Shown here in pieces: positions 33,841 through 44,699 of a stretch of 64,000 bases of DNA; the stretch's first letter is position 1; each line of letters opens with the position of its first letter. Source of the stretch: Adiantum capillus-veneris (Eukaryota > Streptophyta > Polypodiopsida > Polypodiales > Pteridaceae); assembly GCA_014529385.2 (NCBI GenBank), contig JABFUD020000370.1, positions 1 through 64,000 of the forward strand, in the 5' to 3' direction. The notes below the pieces were generated by a model. That model worked only from the letters and a program-made list of their open reading frames with translations. It made no database searches and had not been told where the DNA came from. A program made the translations under genes and the position numbers.

Positions 33841-36323
33841 TGACTTGGGCATTCCCTATGTGGGAGGACACAAGAGGTTTAATACCCTCTGGACTAACAG
33901 TGCAGGATTATGCGCAAGGACAGATACTTAGATTGATTTCTAGGAGGATTATTCTTCTCGAGGTTGAAACTTGAGAAGGCGAAAGTAAGTTAACAGATTC
34001 TCGGATGAGAAAAATTCCGATTTGTTGGAGAGACGTAAATGATTAGTTCTTACATGGCTCGTAAGTTTGATGATTGGTGAAGGATATCCTCGAGGTTCTA
34101 GAGGAAGGACATGAACCGATAAGGTATGATGATTAGTGAAGGATATCCTTGAGGTTCTAGAGAAAGGACATGAACCGATAATGCAAGTATTGAATTTTTG
34201 AATTTTTGTTTAATTTAATTTATAAGTTCTCTTTTGAGAAAGGACTAGCTCAACTCACCATTGAGCAAGATTTGGAATCTTTCCGATTTCTCCCCGGCAG
34301 TTCAATTGGATTTCTATAGTTGAGGACAACTGCTTATAAGTGAGAGGGATGTCGCTAAATTGGCTTTATCTAACATAAAAATAGTTCTAAATAAATTATT
34401 GGATTTATAAGTGAGAGGGTTTTCTCGCTTGGAACACCAAGAAAAATAATTCTAAATGAATTATTGGAATTTTAAGTGAGAGGGTTTTTCTCACTGGAGA
34501 CATCCGAGTACAGAGTATTCCTAGTGCGTCATTCAGGATAATGACAGGAGCACTTTGAACGGGAATATATGTAAGGCCATCAGGAACGGGTACTTCTGAT
34601 GCGTCACATCGGATGGGTGACAGGGAGCATCGGGAAGAAGTATCCGACCATCCGGGAACAGACATCTCTGATGCGTCATAGGATGGGTGGCATAGAAGCA
34701 TCGTGAAGGAGATTGTACCATAAGTTCGGCAGGAAAGGACTAGGTGATGGGTATTCTTGATGCGTCACAAGGTGGGTGACAGGTGCATTGAAAAGGGAAT
34801 TTCCATAGTCAGGAGGAAATTCCGAACTGTGTTAGAATTGTGCACAAGGAAAAGCAAGCACTTGAATGAAGATGGGTTCAGAGGAAACTTTGAGGAAAAA
34901 CAGATGCTCGGGATTGCTTTTCGGGAAAGCAGATGCTTTCCTGCGAGGAAATCTATGTCTGCATTGCAACTGTGTGCGTGATTGCATCCAAGGACGTCAG
35001 GGAAGTACTGTGAAAGCATTGTTTTTAACTTATAAGGTTTTGTTGAGTTTTTGGGCAGATTCATACTATTTTAAAATACGCTGACCGCCCACTTAATAAG
35101 TGGGCAGCCATCTGATAGATAAGGGAACAGATCAGCCAGCGTTTTCTCTCTCTCTTTTTGTGGAAGAACAGCGCAAAAAAAAAAAAAAAAAAAACGGCCG
35201 CGAGCTCTATGCGAGCAACCTGCACTCAGCTATTCGTGCCCGTGGCTAGGAGCTATAAAAGCATCACATGCCCTCACTCAGAGGGAAGACCAATCTTTGC
35301 AAGGAGGAGATGCTGCTGCAAATTTCAATCGTAGAAGACGTTGCCGGTGATGCCCATGGCTGCCCCATGTGTACCCAATGTCACCAAGCCCCAGTGCGCG
35401 AGTTCCCTCACAAAGAAGTGCCTACGGAGCGTGTTTCCATCGCCAAGTTTTTGTTTTTCTCTGTTTTCAGCCCATAACGTCGTATACGGGGCTGATTTAC
35501 AAGAAGGAACCCGAGAACACACCTCTTTTGTGTGTAGGATTGGAAGAGAGGATTTTCTATGTAGAGATCTCTTCCAGGGAATTGCTTTTCGAGAACCGAG
35601 TTGCGTTTCGAGCGTCGAGACTTTGAAGGTAACGATTTTCATGTTATGATCTCTAAGTATTTGTTTGCACGTGTACTTCCTCTTAGTGAGGGAGTAGGAG
35701 CAGAGGAAGGCATGAGCCTCTGCAGGAGAAAAGCGCTCTGAGGAACTACAGCCAGATCAGCCCAAGGGTTTCGTACCCGAGTTTGGGAAGTAGATCCACG
35801 GATCCGAGAGAGGTAGTCTCTCAAGTTTGTGATCCGGAAGTTGGGATTCCCAAGTCAGGACTTCGTGTCCGGAAAAGAGGAGTTGTTTTGCAGGAAGAGG
35901 ACTCTGGAAACAGAGTTGAAAAAGAGAGTTGCAGGGATGTCATCCCGTGAGTTTGGAAGGTGAAATCCAGAGCCAAGAACCTTGGTTCTCAAGGATTTGG
36001 AATAAGGAACGAAAGTTCCTTGGAATAGGGTTTTACCCTAGGAATCGTAAGCTGAGACTTCCGGGAACCATCAAGTCTTATTCTAGAACGAACGTGGTAA
36101 TACGTTCGGTTCAAGTGCTTGTATAGACTTCTCCTTAGTAATAAAGATACTATTACGGGGGGGGACCAGCCTATCCTCTGGTCCCCAGTACTGTGTCGAT
36201 CTTCTCACTCTCTATCTCTCTCTCTCTATCTATTTCTCTCTATATCCTCTGGCTTCAGTAATAAGTGATAAATCCTATTTATCCGAATGTATTTTATATT
36301 GCTATGCACTCTTGTTTGTGACA
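33841..36323 (+). repeat. 3' LTR of E3 (about 2.48 kb)
   Basis: Same blocks and order as the 5' LTR, differing by substitutions and by a shorter G run and shorter internal repeats. It ends TTTGTGACA directly against B3 integrase sequence. I see no clear purine tract before it. Confidence 0.83.
36161..36186 (+). promoter_or_regulatory. conserved LTR stem-loop, second copy
   Basis: GGGGACCAG-CCTATCCT-CTGGTCCCC. The 9-bp stem is unchanged while the loop has two transitions relative to the 5' LTR, which is what selection on pairing, or simple short divergence time, would give. Confidence 0.7.
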
Positions 36324-36329
36324 TGCTCC

Positions 36330-37494
36330 ACCTAATGCCGGGCATTGTGGAATTGATGCGACAATGAAAGGGATTGAGGCAATCTTCTTTTGGCCACCTT
36401 TGCGTCGAGATGTTGACACATTTGTAAGATCGTGCTTACTTTGCCAAAAAGCCAAATTTGACAGGCAAAAGCAACCGGGATTGTTGTAGCCATTGCCGAT
36501 CCCTGATAGGCCATGGAAAAGCATAGCAATGGATTTTATCTTTGATCTTCCAAGGACGCAAACAAGCAATGATGGGATTCGGACTTTCATTTGTAGGTTC
36601 AATAAGCAGGCCTATTTCATTCCTGTTAGGAAGAAGATAAATTTAGAACATGTGGTCAAGATATTCATGAGTAACATGTCCTCAGTCAAATGTCAATGAC
36701 AAGGATCCACATATGAGGAGTCTTTTCTAGAAGGCATAGTTTGAGAATATGGGCACTACGCTAAAGTTCTCTTGTTCGTTTCATCCACAAACTGATGGAC
36801 AGTCAGAAGAGGAAAATTCTAGTCCTGGATCTCCTCAAATGTTGTGTGTCAAAGCGCAAGGAAACTTGGAAACACCATCTCCCATTGGTTGAATATGCTT
36901 ACAATAACATTGTGCTTACGTCAACAGGTAAGGCACCATTTGAGATAGTGGAAGGAGGGAAGAAAGTCCCGCCCATTTTGCAGACTAAGGACAAGATATT
37001 TGAGGCAGACAAGTATGTGCAAGATATAGATGAAACATACAAGAAGATAAAGATTGCTCTTGAGTAGACTCAGGCTAAGCAAAAGAAAGCTGTTGATCGT
37101 CACCATTGTGAACTTGTATTTTCACTTGGTGATTGGGTGCTTTTATGCTTTGAAAAGGCCAGGTTAAGGAAAAGGAAAGGCAAGGAACGTTTGTTTCCTG
37201 AGCTTAGTATGCGATACTATGGTCCTTTTCAGATTTCACAAAAGATCAACGATGAGCTTATAGGTTAAAGCTGCCTGAAATGGAAGAATTGGATGAGACT
37301 CTTGTTCCTGAACAAATATTGGCACATAAAGAAAGGAAGGTTAGAGGAAAGGTTGCAAGACGCTACCTCGTGAAGTTCAAGAACTATCCATCTTTGGATG
37401 CCAAATGGATGGAAGGGTTTGAATTGGTTGATTCGCCTCAGCTATTGCAATTATATCTTGAAGCCTTTCAGATGGAACCCACAATGACTTGATG
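36330..37494 (+). pseudogene. B3 integrase and chromodomain
   Basis: Zinc domain (MKGIEAIFFW...CLLCQKAKFDR), core start [19 protein letters not shown], then FICRFNKQAYFIPVRKK (the usual catalytic Asp in VID-x-F is Cys), a gap near 36690, QTDGQSEEENS in a shifted frame, HHLPLVEYAYNNI, and a chromodomain (RRYLVKFKNYPSLDAKWMEG...). A TAG replaces a codon in GLL-PLPIP. Frames break at least four times. Confidence 0.88.
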
Positions 37495-37785
37495 TAGCCT
37501 TTTTGGAACAAGGTGTTCACGATGCTTAAGAGAGTAGTTAAGCAATTGTATCTACTCTTTCCATACAAAATTTGGTTAGAGAAGTTTGTGCTTGAGAGTA
37601 CACCAGAAGACTTCTATGCCTTATATATGTGTAGTAGCTAGGTTGGTGAGATTGTTTCATTGTCCGACGCTACATTTCCGGAAGCATGTATATCTTGGAA
37701 TCCCATCATAGAATATATGTGATATCAGGAGATATTAGCATCTATGATTGGCATGCAAGCGAGGTTGCTTGCAGTATTTCAAGGA

Positions 37786-39135
37786 TGGGGTGTGTCACCA
37801 GGAGTTGTATTTTTCCTGTTGTCTTCTTTAAATATGTACTAGACATTTTTATTTATTTTATTTTGACTTGTTTTCCCCATAACTCTTAAAAAGGTGCAAG
37901 TGGACATTGCATGCCAGTGTGAAATGGCTGCGGCCGAACGGGTTTCTCACATTGGGAGTCTAGGTCGATCAGTCTGGGACTGATCAGGTCAGTTAGCACT
38001 GAATTCCGATGATATGGAAGCTTGTGAACCTTGTGTACCCCAAATAAAATCTGGTCCACTCGGAAAGTCACTTACAACTTTATAAGTGAAAGGGAACTAG
38101 GGAATTAACTCAAAGGGGCAAACTGGACACTTGGCAAAAGGAGAGCAACCTGCAAGACACCTCAGCAAGAGGAGGTGCCCAAATGAGGCTGAAGGGACTG
38201 ATTTGACCTTCACAAGTGACCTACAGTGTGTGTGAGTAGTGAATGCACGTCTACAGCTTTAATGGAAAGCTTGCTTTCTCCTCTGTCTCATGTAGCGCGA
38301 TAATTTGCTCTCGTGCATCTCTCTCTCCCCTTTGGCACATATGGTAATGCCCCACTAGTTGGACTACTCTGATGAATATGTACAATTCTGAGGGTTTATG
38401 CGCGTTTGCCAAGGCAAGAGCCTTCTGAAAAGAAACCTGATTAGCTAACTGCTAACCCACCACAGGTACGCATGGTCCCATCGAGGAAGATTGGGAGTTT
38501 GGAGAGTTTTCTCGTGTGAAAACTCGTCCAATTCACAGGGAACTGTCCCATTGCGTGTGGGAGCCCTTGGGATACGCATAGGAGTGTTCGCTCCGCTAAA
38601 AACGATCCAAAACAGAGAATTACAGTCTCCTATGTTTTTTTTGCAAGTTTAGGGTTTTGCACCTAAACTGCAAGGGAACACCAGGAGAGCTCCGTGAAAG
38701 CCTTGGGATGCATGTACAGGGTTTTGGGCACCCGACAGCAGAAAAACAGAGAATTACAGCACGCTGAAATTCTGTTACAGCTCACCAGAAAGCTTCTAAA
38801 TTGCAAGGGAATCCGTCTTAGACAGGTGTTTTTGACCTGCAGAGGTTCTGGCGCCGTTATGCTGCCTAAATCAAGTCGGAAACCTGCGTTTTCAGCCCTC
38901 CCCAGGTTTGGACAGCTTTGTGAGAGTTAGGCCTAAGTATACGGATTGTCAATTGTTAATTGAATAAAAAATTACCGAAAGGGGCGCCAATTTATGGGCC
39001 TATAGGGTGTCGGTCTCGTGTGCGCAGTAACATTCTACTCGCTGGACGCAACTATGTTCTCTTTTCTTCACAGTGATTTGTGTAGTAAGCAGGTAATTGA
39101 AATAGTACCACCCTCTACGTGTACAGGCCGGTTAT
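37786..39135 (+). repeat. 3' LTR of B3
   Basis: Follows TTCAAGGA and begins TGGGGTGTGTCACC. It carries GGGAGAGAGAG/CTTTGG, GCCCCACTAG and TTAGCTAA blocks in reverse order to B1, as expected for the opposite strand. Near the end are TTGAATAAAAAATTACCGAA and AGGGGCGCCAATTTATGGGC, and the end is near GTACAGGCCGGTTATA. The right limit is blurred by the adjoining copia remnant. Confidence 0.75.
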
Positions 39136-39170
39136 AGACGCCAAGTCCAGAGGCCTAGCAAAAAAGCTAC

Positions 39171-39480
39171 TCTGATACCACTGTGAAGAATGCTCTTACT
39201 ATGTGTGTTTATTCATAACTAAACTTAGATAAAAACTGAAACTAAACTAGAACTAGAGACAACTCAAGAGACTGAATGTGTGTTGATTGATTGAAATTTG
39301 TTACAAGGGTGTTCTTATATAGAAACTAAAGAGACATGATGAAAAGACATGGCCATAGGTCAAGAGACATGACTCTAGGCCAATGGTCGTGTCCTTTCGT
39401 TGTAGAGTTGTGACATTTCGTTGTAAACAATTGTGGTAAGCCACCAGTTGCTAGTTGTATCTTTCAAATACATGCTAACA
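39171..39480 (-). repeat. copia-type LTR with primer-binding site
   Basis: On the minus strand the LTR (39480 to 39182, 299 bp) starts TGTTAGCATGTATTTGAAAG and ends GCATTCTTCACA. It is followed by TGGTATCAGA (39180-39171), the tRNA-Met primer site. It contains CTATATAAGAACACCC, a TATA-like box, near 39320. The adjoining 35 bases are probably internal sequence; the rest of this element is absent. Confidence 0.85.
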
Positions 39481-39489
39481 TGGCGAAGT

Positions 39490-40150
39490 TTTGAGCGTTC
39501 TGAAAATTACGGTTTACCTTCCGCAAAGGCCACTTCGAATTGTCGAATAAAAGGAAGAGCCTTTGTATCGATCCTCTTTCCATTATAACATTCGAACTTA
39601 ATATCCTTATCTCCAGCCTTGAACGTTGTCTTCTTCTTTTTGTGGTGTCAGGACCGCTTCTTGGTGATGGCTTTGAAATCCTTGTCCACCCGAATTTTGT
39701 GTCGACTCTTCTTATGTTCCTTGTCTTGCTTTCCTATGTGTGTTGGTTGATCAACAGCCTTGTCTGGGGGCAGCTCAAGTTCCTCATGAGGAATGATAGT
39801 GTCTAGGTTCTTCATGAAAGAGTAGTTTGGCGAGTCAGTCGGTGAAGGGATTTCTTCTTTTTCATGTTGTTGGGAGGTTCCTACTGTAGGGCCCCTTTGG
39901 GGCTGTGTCGGGGCCCCAGTCTGAGGTATTCCTTGAGTCTGTACTGGGGGATTTTGAGGTGGATCTTCCACCATCTTTGCTTTCCCTTTTTCAAGGGTCT
40001 TAAGCACTTCCTGCACTTCTGGCTGAGCAAGAGCAGCTTGCAAATCTGCCATCTGTTGCTTGAGCCGTTCAAGCTCTTCTGTTCGTCCTGCCATGAGTGG
40101 TATTTCTGCCAAGGACCATCTCGCCTTAAGAAAGGAATTGAGAGGACCTT
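39490..40150 (-). pseudogene. gypsy E2 gag
   Basis: The minus strand reads MAGRTEELERLKQQMADLQ (start at about 40094), QPEVQEVLKTLEKGKAKMVE, FMKNLDTIIPHEELELPPD and, after a stop and short shift, KFECYNGKRIDTKALPFIRQF and EVAFAEGK. About 180 codons stay open, so it is better preserved than E1. The N-terminal half is predicted coiled coil. The sequence is cut by the copia LTR on its left. Confidence 0.85.
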
Positions 40151-41100
40151 GCTCTGATACAACTGTCACAGAAACGGAAGCGTGCACTTAATACTTTCAA
40201 AACTAATCTACCTTTTTTCACATGAGATTACACACACAAAGATAAAGAGAATATGAGACAAAAGACGAACACAACACTAATGACCAGAAGATGGGCCGGT
40301 CCCTCCCTTGAAGGAGTTTTCTTATTATTTCTGAACAATTACAAGCATATAAATTCGAAACAGCAAAGCTGCTCGTATTCCACATACCACTCTTGATGCA
40401 TAGGAATGCATAAAAAATCATAAGCGTACTGGCTGTAATTTTTTATAACTGTAGCCTTGAAGGGCTAAGTCTGCTTCGTACTCATAATTTCTGCATGGGT
40501 TTAGCTTCTCCTAATGTCTGCTCGCATAGGGAATGTCGACACGAGTTCTTTGTGGCTGATTCTTACTTCTCGAACGCATCAAAGTGCTGAATTCTTCATG
40601 GACAGCCGGTGATGCGCTTGTCTAAGTGCGACTTTTCCCCACGGGGAAGCACGAAAGCTCCTATGGCTGTACCTCAGCCTCCGTTGTGGGCTTCACCGCC
40701 TCTGCACGGCCTATACTAAGGAAATCGTGTGAGAGAGAAAGAGCAAGCTGAAAATAGAACGAACACAGAAGTAGCACTACTTGTCTTTATGCAATCACCT
40801 GGTCCATCTGGCGCTTCATACCAGAGAGAGAGAGAGAGAGAGTTCAAAAATTAGAAATCGCTGGCTACGGGAGTTTTCTCACGCTTGGATTGAATTTTTT
40901 TTAGTTTATCAAATGTGGTTTCTTTTAAACTGACCGGCCACTTAGTTTATAAGGTTTTTTAACCTGGGCACTTAAAAATGGACATTAATTCTTACTCTTC
41001 TGGCCAATCTGGGGCATTATCAACCGACAGATTTCATCTCTTTCGACTTAGTCAGCCGGCTCTCGCCAGGACGTATTTACGCTCTGTCGAGCCGGCCACT
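40151..41100 (-). repeat. 5' LTR of E2 with primer-binding site
   Basis: CTCTGATACAAC at 40151-40162 is the reverse of a tRNA-Met primer site (one change). The LTR then runs rightwards from 40164 (minus-strand end TTCTGTGACA). It holds the stem-loop block at 40281-40306 and a GA run at about 40823. The far end is not defined by a clear TG; the limit given is approximate. No gene. Confidence 0.65.
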
Positions 41101-41219
41101 TTCGTGGGCGGCCTTAGTGAAAATATTTAATTATGACTTTCTGAACCCACTAGGAACACCATTTTATTCATGCACTTGTTCTAATCTGTTCTGCACTGCG
41201 TCCGACTTCTGCTCTACTT

Positions 41220-41564
41220 ATCATCTATCCGGATACGGATAAATTCCCAAATTGTAATGGAAAAAATTTTCCCCCCTTCGTTGCCCTCCCCTCCCCACCC
41301 CACCCCCACCCCCCCCCCCCCCCCCCCCCCCCCACTGCCCTCGCGCTACCCCCCTGCCTACCCTCTCGTGCGCAGCAAACCTGCCCGCCCCCTGCACGTT
41401 TTCCCAACCCGCTGCCGCCTTCGCCAGCCACATCTGCTGCCCACCCCTTCCCCGCTGCCCGTCGCCAGCCCCCTCTCCTTCTGCTCCTCCCGTTCCCCCC
41501 ACACTTTCCGCCTTCGGCCCCCCTTTGCCGCGCTTGCCTCCCTACTTTTCACCTTAAGCCCTCG

Positions 41565-41599
<35 letters not shown>

Positions 41600-41640
41600 C
41601 TTCATTGTATTTTATTTATTTTCGACCTCTCTTGCTTGTC
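41220..41640 (+). repeat. C-rich region with C25 and C34 runs
   Basis: Homopolymers at 41309-41333 (25 C) and 41565-41598 (34 C) lie in pyrimidine-rich DNA immediately upstream of the F LINE ORF1. The apparent proline-rich frame is an artefact of the C runs. It may be the F element 5' UTR or a target site; I cannot place the 5' end of F exactly. Confidence 0.8.
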
Positions 41641-41871
41641 GGGCCTCGCCAATATCCTTGACGTGCTCGGTCCCGCAAGAGTTGACCTCTTCATCGACGT
41701 TTCTCCGCCTTTCCTTCACAGTAGCAGACACAAATGGAGGCTCATGCTCCGCCACAGAGGAACTCCAATGAAGTCCCCTCGCCCAACCCCGCTGAGCCCA
41801 CCATTCGACTTGCTCTTTTACCAACAGAGCAAGCGAGCCTAGCCGCAGAGGTAGAGCGCCTGCCCGGCTAC

Positions 41872-43582
41872 TTCTGTCATCTGCAAGATTCTCGGCACCA
41901 GACCTAGCAGAGGAGAGCTGCGTGATCTTCTCCAGGCCCGCCTTCTCGCGGAGGTGGGCAAGATCTTGGACGTTCAGATCCTCGAACAAGGCTACTACCA
42001 GATCGAGTTTGAAACCTCCGAGATGGCATCCAAGGTCATCGCCATGAGCCCTTTGACCATTGGACAGTTCGAGCCCACTTTTGAGGAGGCAGACATTCCC
42101 ATCTCCGTCTGCTTTCTAGGTTTGCGACAGGAGTACCTACCACTTTTATGCAGGATAGGCTCAGTGATTGGGACTATCCTGGAGACACCTCGCACGGCAG
42201 CCTCAGTAGCTGCCAAGGCGGCCGGCATTCCCTCAGTTCGCGTTCTGGTTAGGGATACTCACACTCTCCTGAAGGTCATCCTTCTACCTCGGGTGAGTGG
42301 GGGTTGGTTTAGACAGAGTGTGGAGTATTCGGGCCTCCCGAATTAGTGCTTCATTTGTCGACAGATGGGCCATCTCGCGAAGGCCTATCCACGGAGAAGG
42401 CCCCAACCTACACCACAGGCCCAACCCCAGCCTGCAAGGGCTAGCCAGCAACCACAGGCAGAGACATAGAGCACACAAGCAGAGCCACCCTCCGAGCATG
42501 GGGATGGCAGCAGGTCCGCGGTCAACGACGGCAAGGGCCATAGCGACAGCCTGGCAATCAGGGTGGTCCAGCGGCGCCTGCCCAGCAGCAGTGGGTTCCC
42601 AAGGGAAACTGATTCGGTCCTCTTGAGCAGGACCAGGTCCCTGCTCTAGCCCCACCTCAGCTTCACCCTCTACAGCCCCCCCCCCCCCCCACCTCTCCTC
42701 CTCGCCCCTCTACCTCTGCCGATCCCTCTCGCCCCTCTTCTCCCCCACTCCCCCTGCTCCTACACCCCCCCTCCCACTCCAGTTCCTCAGTCGACCCGGG
42801 GGGCAGGGCCATCCCCGGCTGCTAGGAGATCTCTTGACAGCGCCTTTGCCACAAGTCGCTTGGGTAGAGAGGGACAGCCTTTCTTGTGACCCCCTCTACA
42901 AGTACAGACGTCTCCATTTGTAGCAGTCCCTCGAGGTCTGACGAGCTTCGACATTCAGCGCCAATGGGACTTCTTTGACTACGACTTTACACGCTTTCTC
43001 GGTGATTCCTCTGCAGACCATGAGGCAGCCTGCTTCAGGGTTTATATTTTGTTCCTTGCAGCTAGGGGGATAGAGGCCTTGGACTTAGCGGTTGGGTTTA
43101 TGTTCTGTTCCTTGTAGCTAGGGGGATAGAGGCCTTGGACTCACCGGTTGGCTTCTCTTTTCCCCTTTGCGGCAGAGACTAGACTGAGTGGACTCTCGAC
43201 TAGTGTTGGAGTGGCTACAGACACATGCCCTAGAGTTCTCTCACCACAAGGGGGACCTAGGAGTTACAGACATGCTTCAAACTCTGTGGCCATTGGTCAA
43301 GTTTGCTGTGACCCCTCGAGATGCAGCAGGATGTAGACACATTGTGGTTCACTTCTTTGATGATACGCAATGCCCGCCATGCTATGTACACATTCACGAG
43401 GACTCCTGGACAGAGGAGGTTGCTTTACGCACGGCTCCGTCTACCTGGGCTTGGGCCCGGCACTCTTTGCAGTCACGCTTATCTAGAGGATGCTCGAATG
43501 CGGATTACTCCCCATCCAAGCCAACAGCCTCGAAGATAGCACGTCTAGCTGCTGCGGCAGCATCTGTTCTCTCTCGCTCCCC
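41872..43582 (+). pseudogene. LINE F ORF1 (DUF4283-like domain, CCHC, C-terminal domain)
   Basis: The ORF1 protein of plant L1 elements binds the element RNA. An alpha/beta domain (ICKILGTRPSRGELRDLLQA, ILDVQILEQGYYQIEFET, LPLLCRIGSVIGTILETP) is followed by a knuckle starting CFICRQMGHLAKAY, in which the last Cys is Tyr, then a Pro/Gln-rich linker with C runs. The downstream part (SFDIQRQWDFFDYDFTRF, then LEWLQTHALEFSHHKGDLG and VVHFFDDTQCPPCYVHI) is in shifted frames and I do not recognise it. A 56-bp tandem duplication at 43040-43151 breaks it. Confidence 0.75.
43040..43151 (+). repeat. 56-bp tandem duplication in LINE F
   Basis: Two copies (43040-43095, 43096-43151) sharing AGCTAGGGGGATAGAGGCCT, with about six differences, so it is older than the duplications in LINE1 and B1. 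Confidence 0.85.
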
Positions 43583-44490
43583 TTGAGGATCGTCTCATGG
43601 AACGTGCAGAGATTAGGTGGGCCCCAGTTTCAGCGTCAAGAGGGGTCGATTGCGTCAGGAGCTTCAGCGTTGCCTTGTAGGAGGAGAGATTGATCTCCTT
43701 ATGCTACAAGAGCATCATCTATGTGAGAGCCACATTAGACGATGTGGTCAACTCTTGCGTGGACGATATGATACTTTTTGGTCAGCTGCTTTTGGACCTG
43801 GAGGCATCCAGGGTGGGGTATATATGACTATTGCGGAGTCTCTACAGCAGGCCATTGTGGGCAGAGGGATTATTGTGCCAGACAGGGCTCAGTGGATCAC
43901 TATGCAGGTTCAGAACTGCCTTGTGGGCTTCCTGAACATATATGCGCCCAATGTGGCGAGTGCATGAGCAGGGTTTTGCTAACAGATTGTTGAGTCTCTG
44001 CCGCAAGCAGAGCAATGGTGCATTGGGGGTGACTTCAACATGTTGGAGGACCCTTCTGACAGGATTGGTGGTAGCCACGCTACTGTGTAGGGAGTTGAGC
44101 CGACAGCTTGGGAGAGGTTTTGTATGACTCAGGGTTTCGGATATGTGGCAGCACTCTAGCTTTGTGAGGCCCCCAGACAGCCTTGCCTTCTCTCATTCGG
44201 ACCGCAGAGTGGGAGAAGTGAATCTATCGCGGATAGATCGCTTCTACACTAACGACTTTTTCTGTGACTTGGGTGGGATAGTTGGCATTCTGGCAAGGAC
44301 TTCCTTCTCGGACCATGCACGAGTGACCCTCACAGTGACAGATAGGCAGAGGCGGGGGAGCATGATGCTACGCATCCCTGAGAAGGTCCTGCTGGACTCT
44401 GCACTCAGAGAGCGAGTGGAGGTTCTTTGGACAGAGAGCTTGGACATGCAGGATTCTCCTGCTAACAGAGTGGCCTCAGGACTAGCTTAG
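43583..44490 (+). pseudogene. LINE F ORF2 endonuclease domain
   Basis: AP-like endonuclease that nicks the target. LRIVSWNVQRLGGP (first Asn motif), LLMLQEHHL (Glu), FLNIYAPN, GGDFNMLEDPSDR in a shifted frame, then SRIDRFYTND and TSFSDHARVTL (final Asp-His). All catalytic motifs can still be recognised, but across at least three frames. Downstream are a coiled segment (REEEQRLRRGVASLQRMQEK) and stops leading to the RT. Confidence 0.88.
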
Positions 44491-44699
44491 CTTAGTCGTT
44501 TCTTTCTCCAGGAGTCCTTGGCTCGCCTGACTGCAGCGAGAGAGGAGGAGCAGCGTCTCAGACGGGGAGTTGCTTCCTTGCAGAGGATGCAGGAGAAACA
44601 TCCAGACAATTCTTGGTTGGAGGAGCAGTTACAGCAGGCTCACCAGGAGCTTGTTAGCACAGAGGAGCGGCGCCATGAGTTTGCTTTCCACCGATAGGC

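Larger units (their letters stand above)
30444..36323 (+). mobile_element. LTR retrotransposon E3, long LTRs and small interior
   Basis: Two long LTRs (about 2.54 and 2.48 kb) flank less than 0.9 kb holding a primer-binding site and a gag remnant. No pol. The left flank is B1 in minus orientation (RT region) and the right flank is B3 in plus orientation (integrase zinc domain). The flanking 5-mers do not match, so the element sits at a rearranged junction or was itself formed by recombination between two insertions. Confidence 0.82.
36324..39135 (+). mobile_element. Ty3/gypsy chromovirus B3, 3' part
   Basis: Integrase, chromodomain, polypurine tract and 3' LTR of the B family, truncated on the left by E3 within the integrase zinc domain. 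The orientation is opposite to B1 and B2. Confidence 0.87.

Noticed and set aside
30439-36328. Target-site duplication around E3
   Set aside because: Five-base flanks (about GGACT or GAGCC on the left, TGCTC on the right) do not match, and the flanking elements have opposite orientations.
41257-41661. Proline-rich reading frame of 134 codons
   Set aside because: Created by the two long C runs and C-rich DNA; no domain, no conserved start, and the glycine-rich frames opposite are equally artificial.
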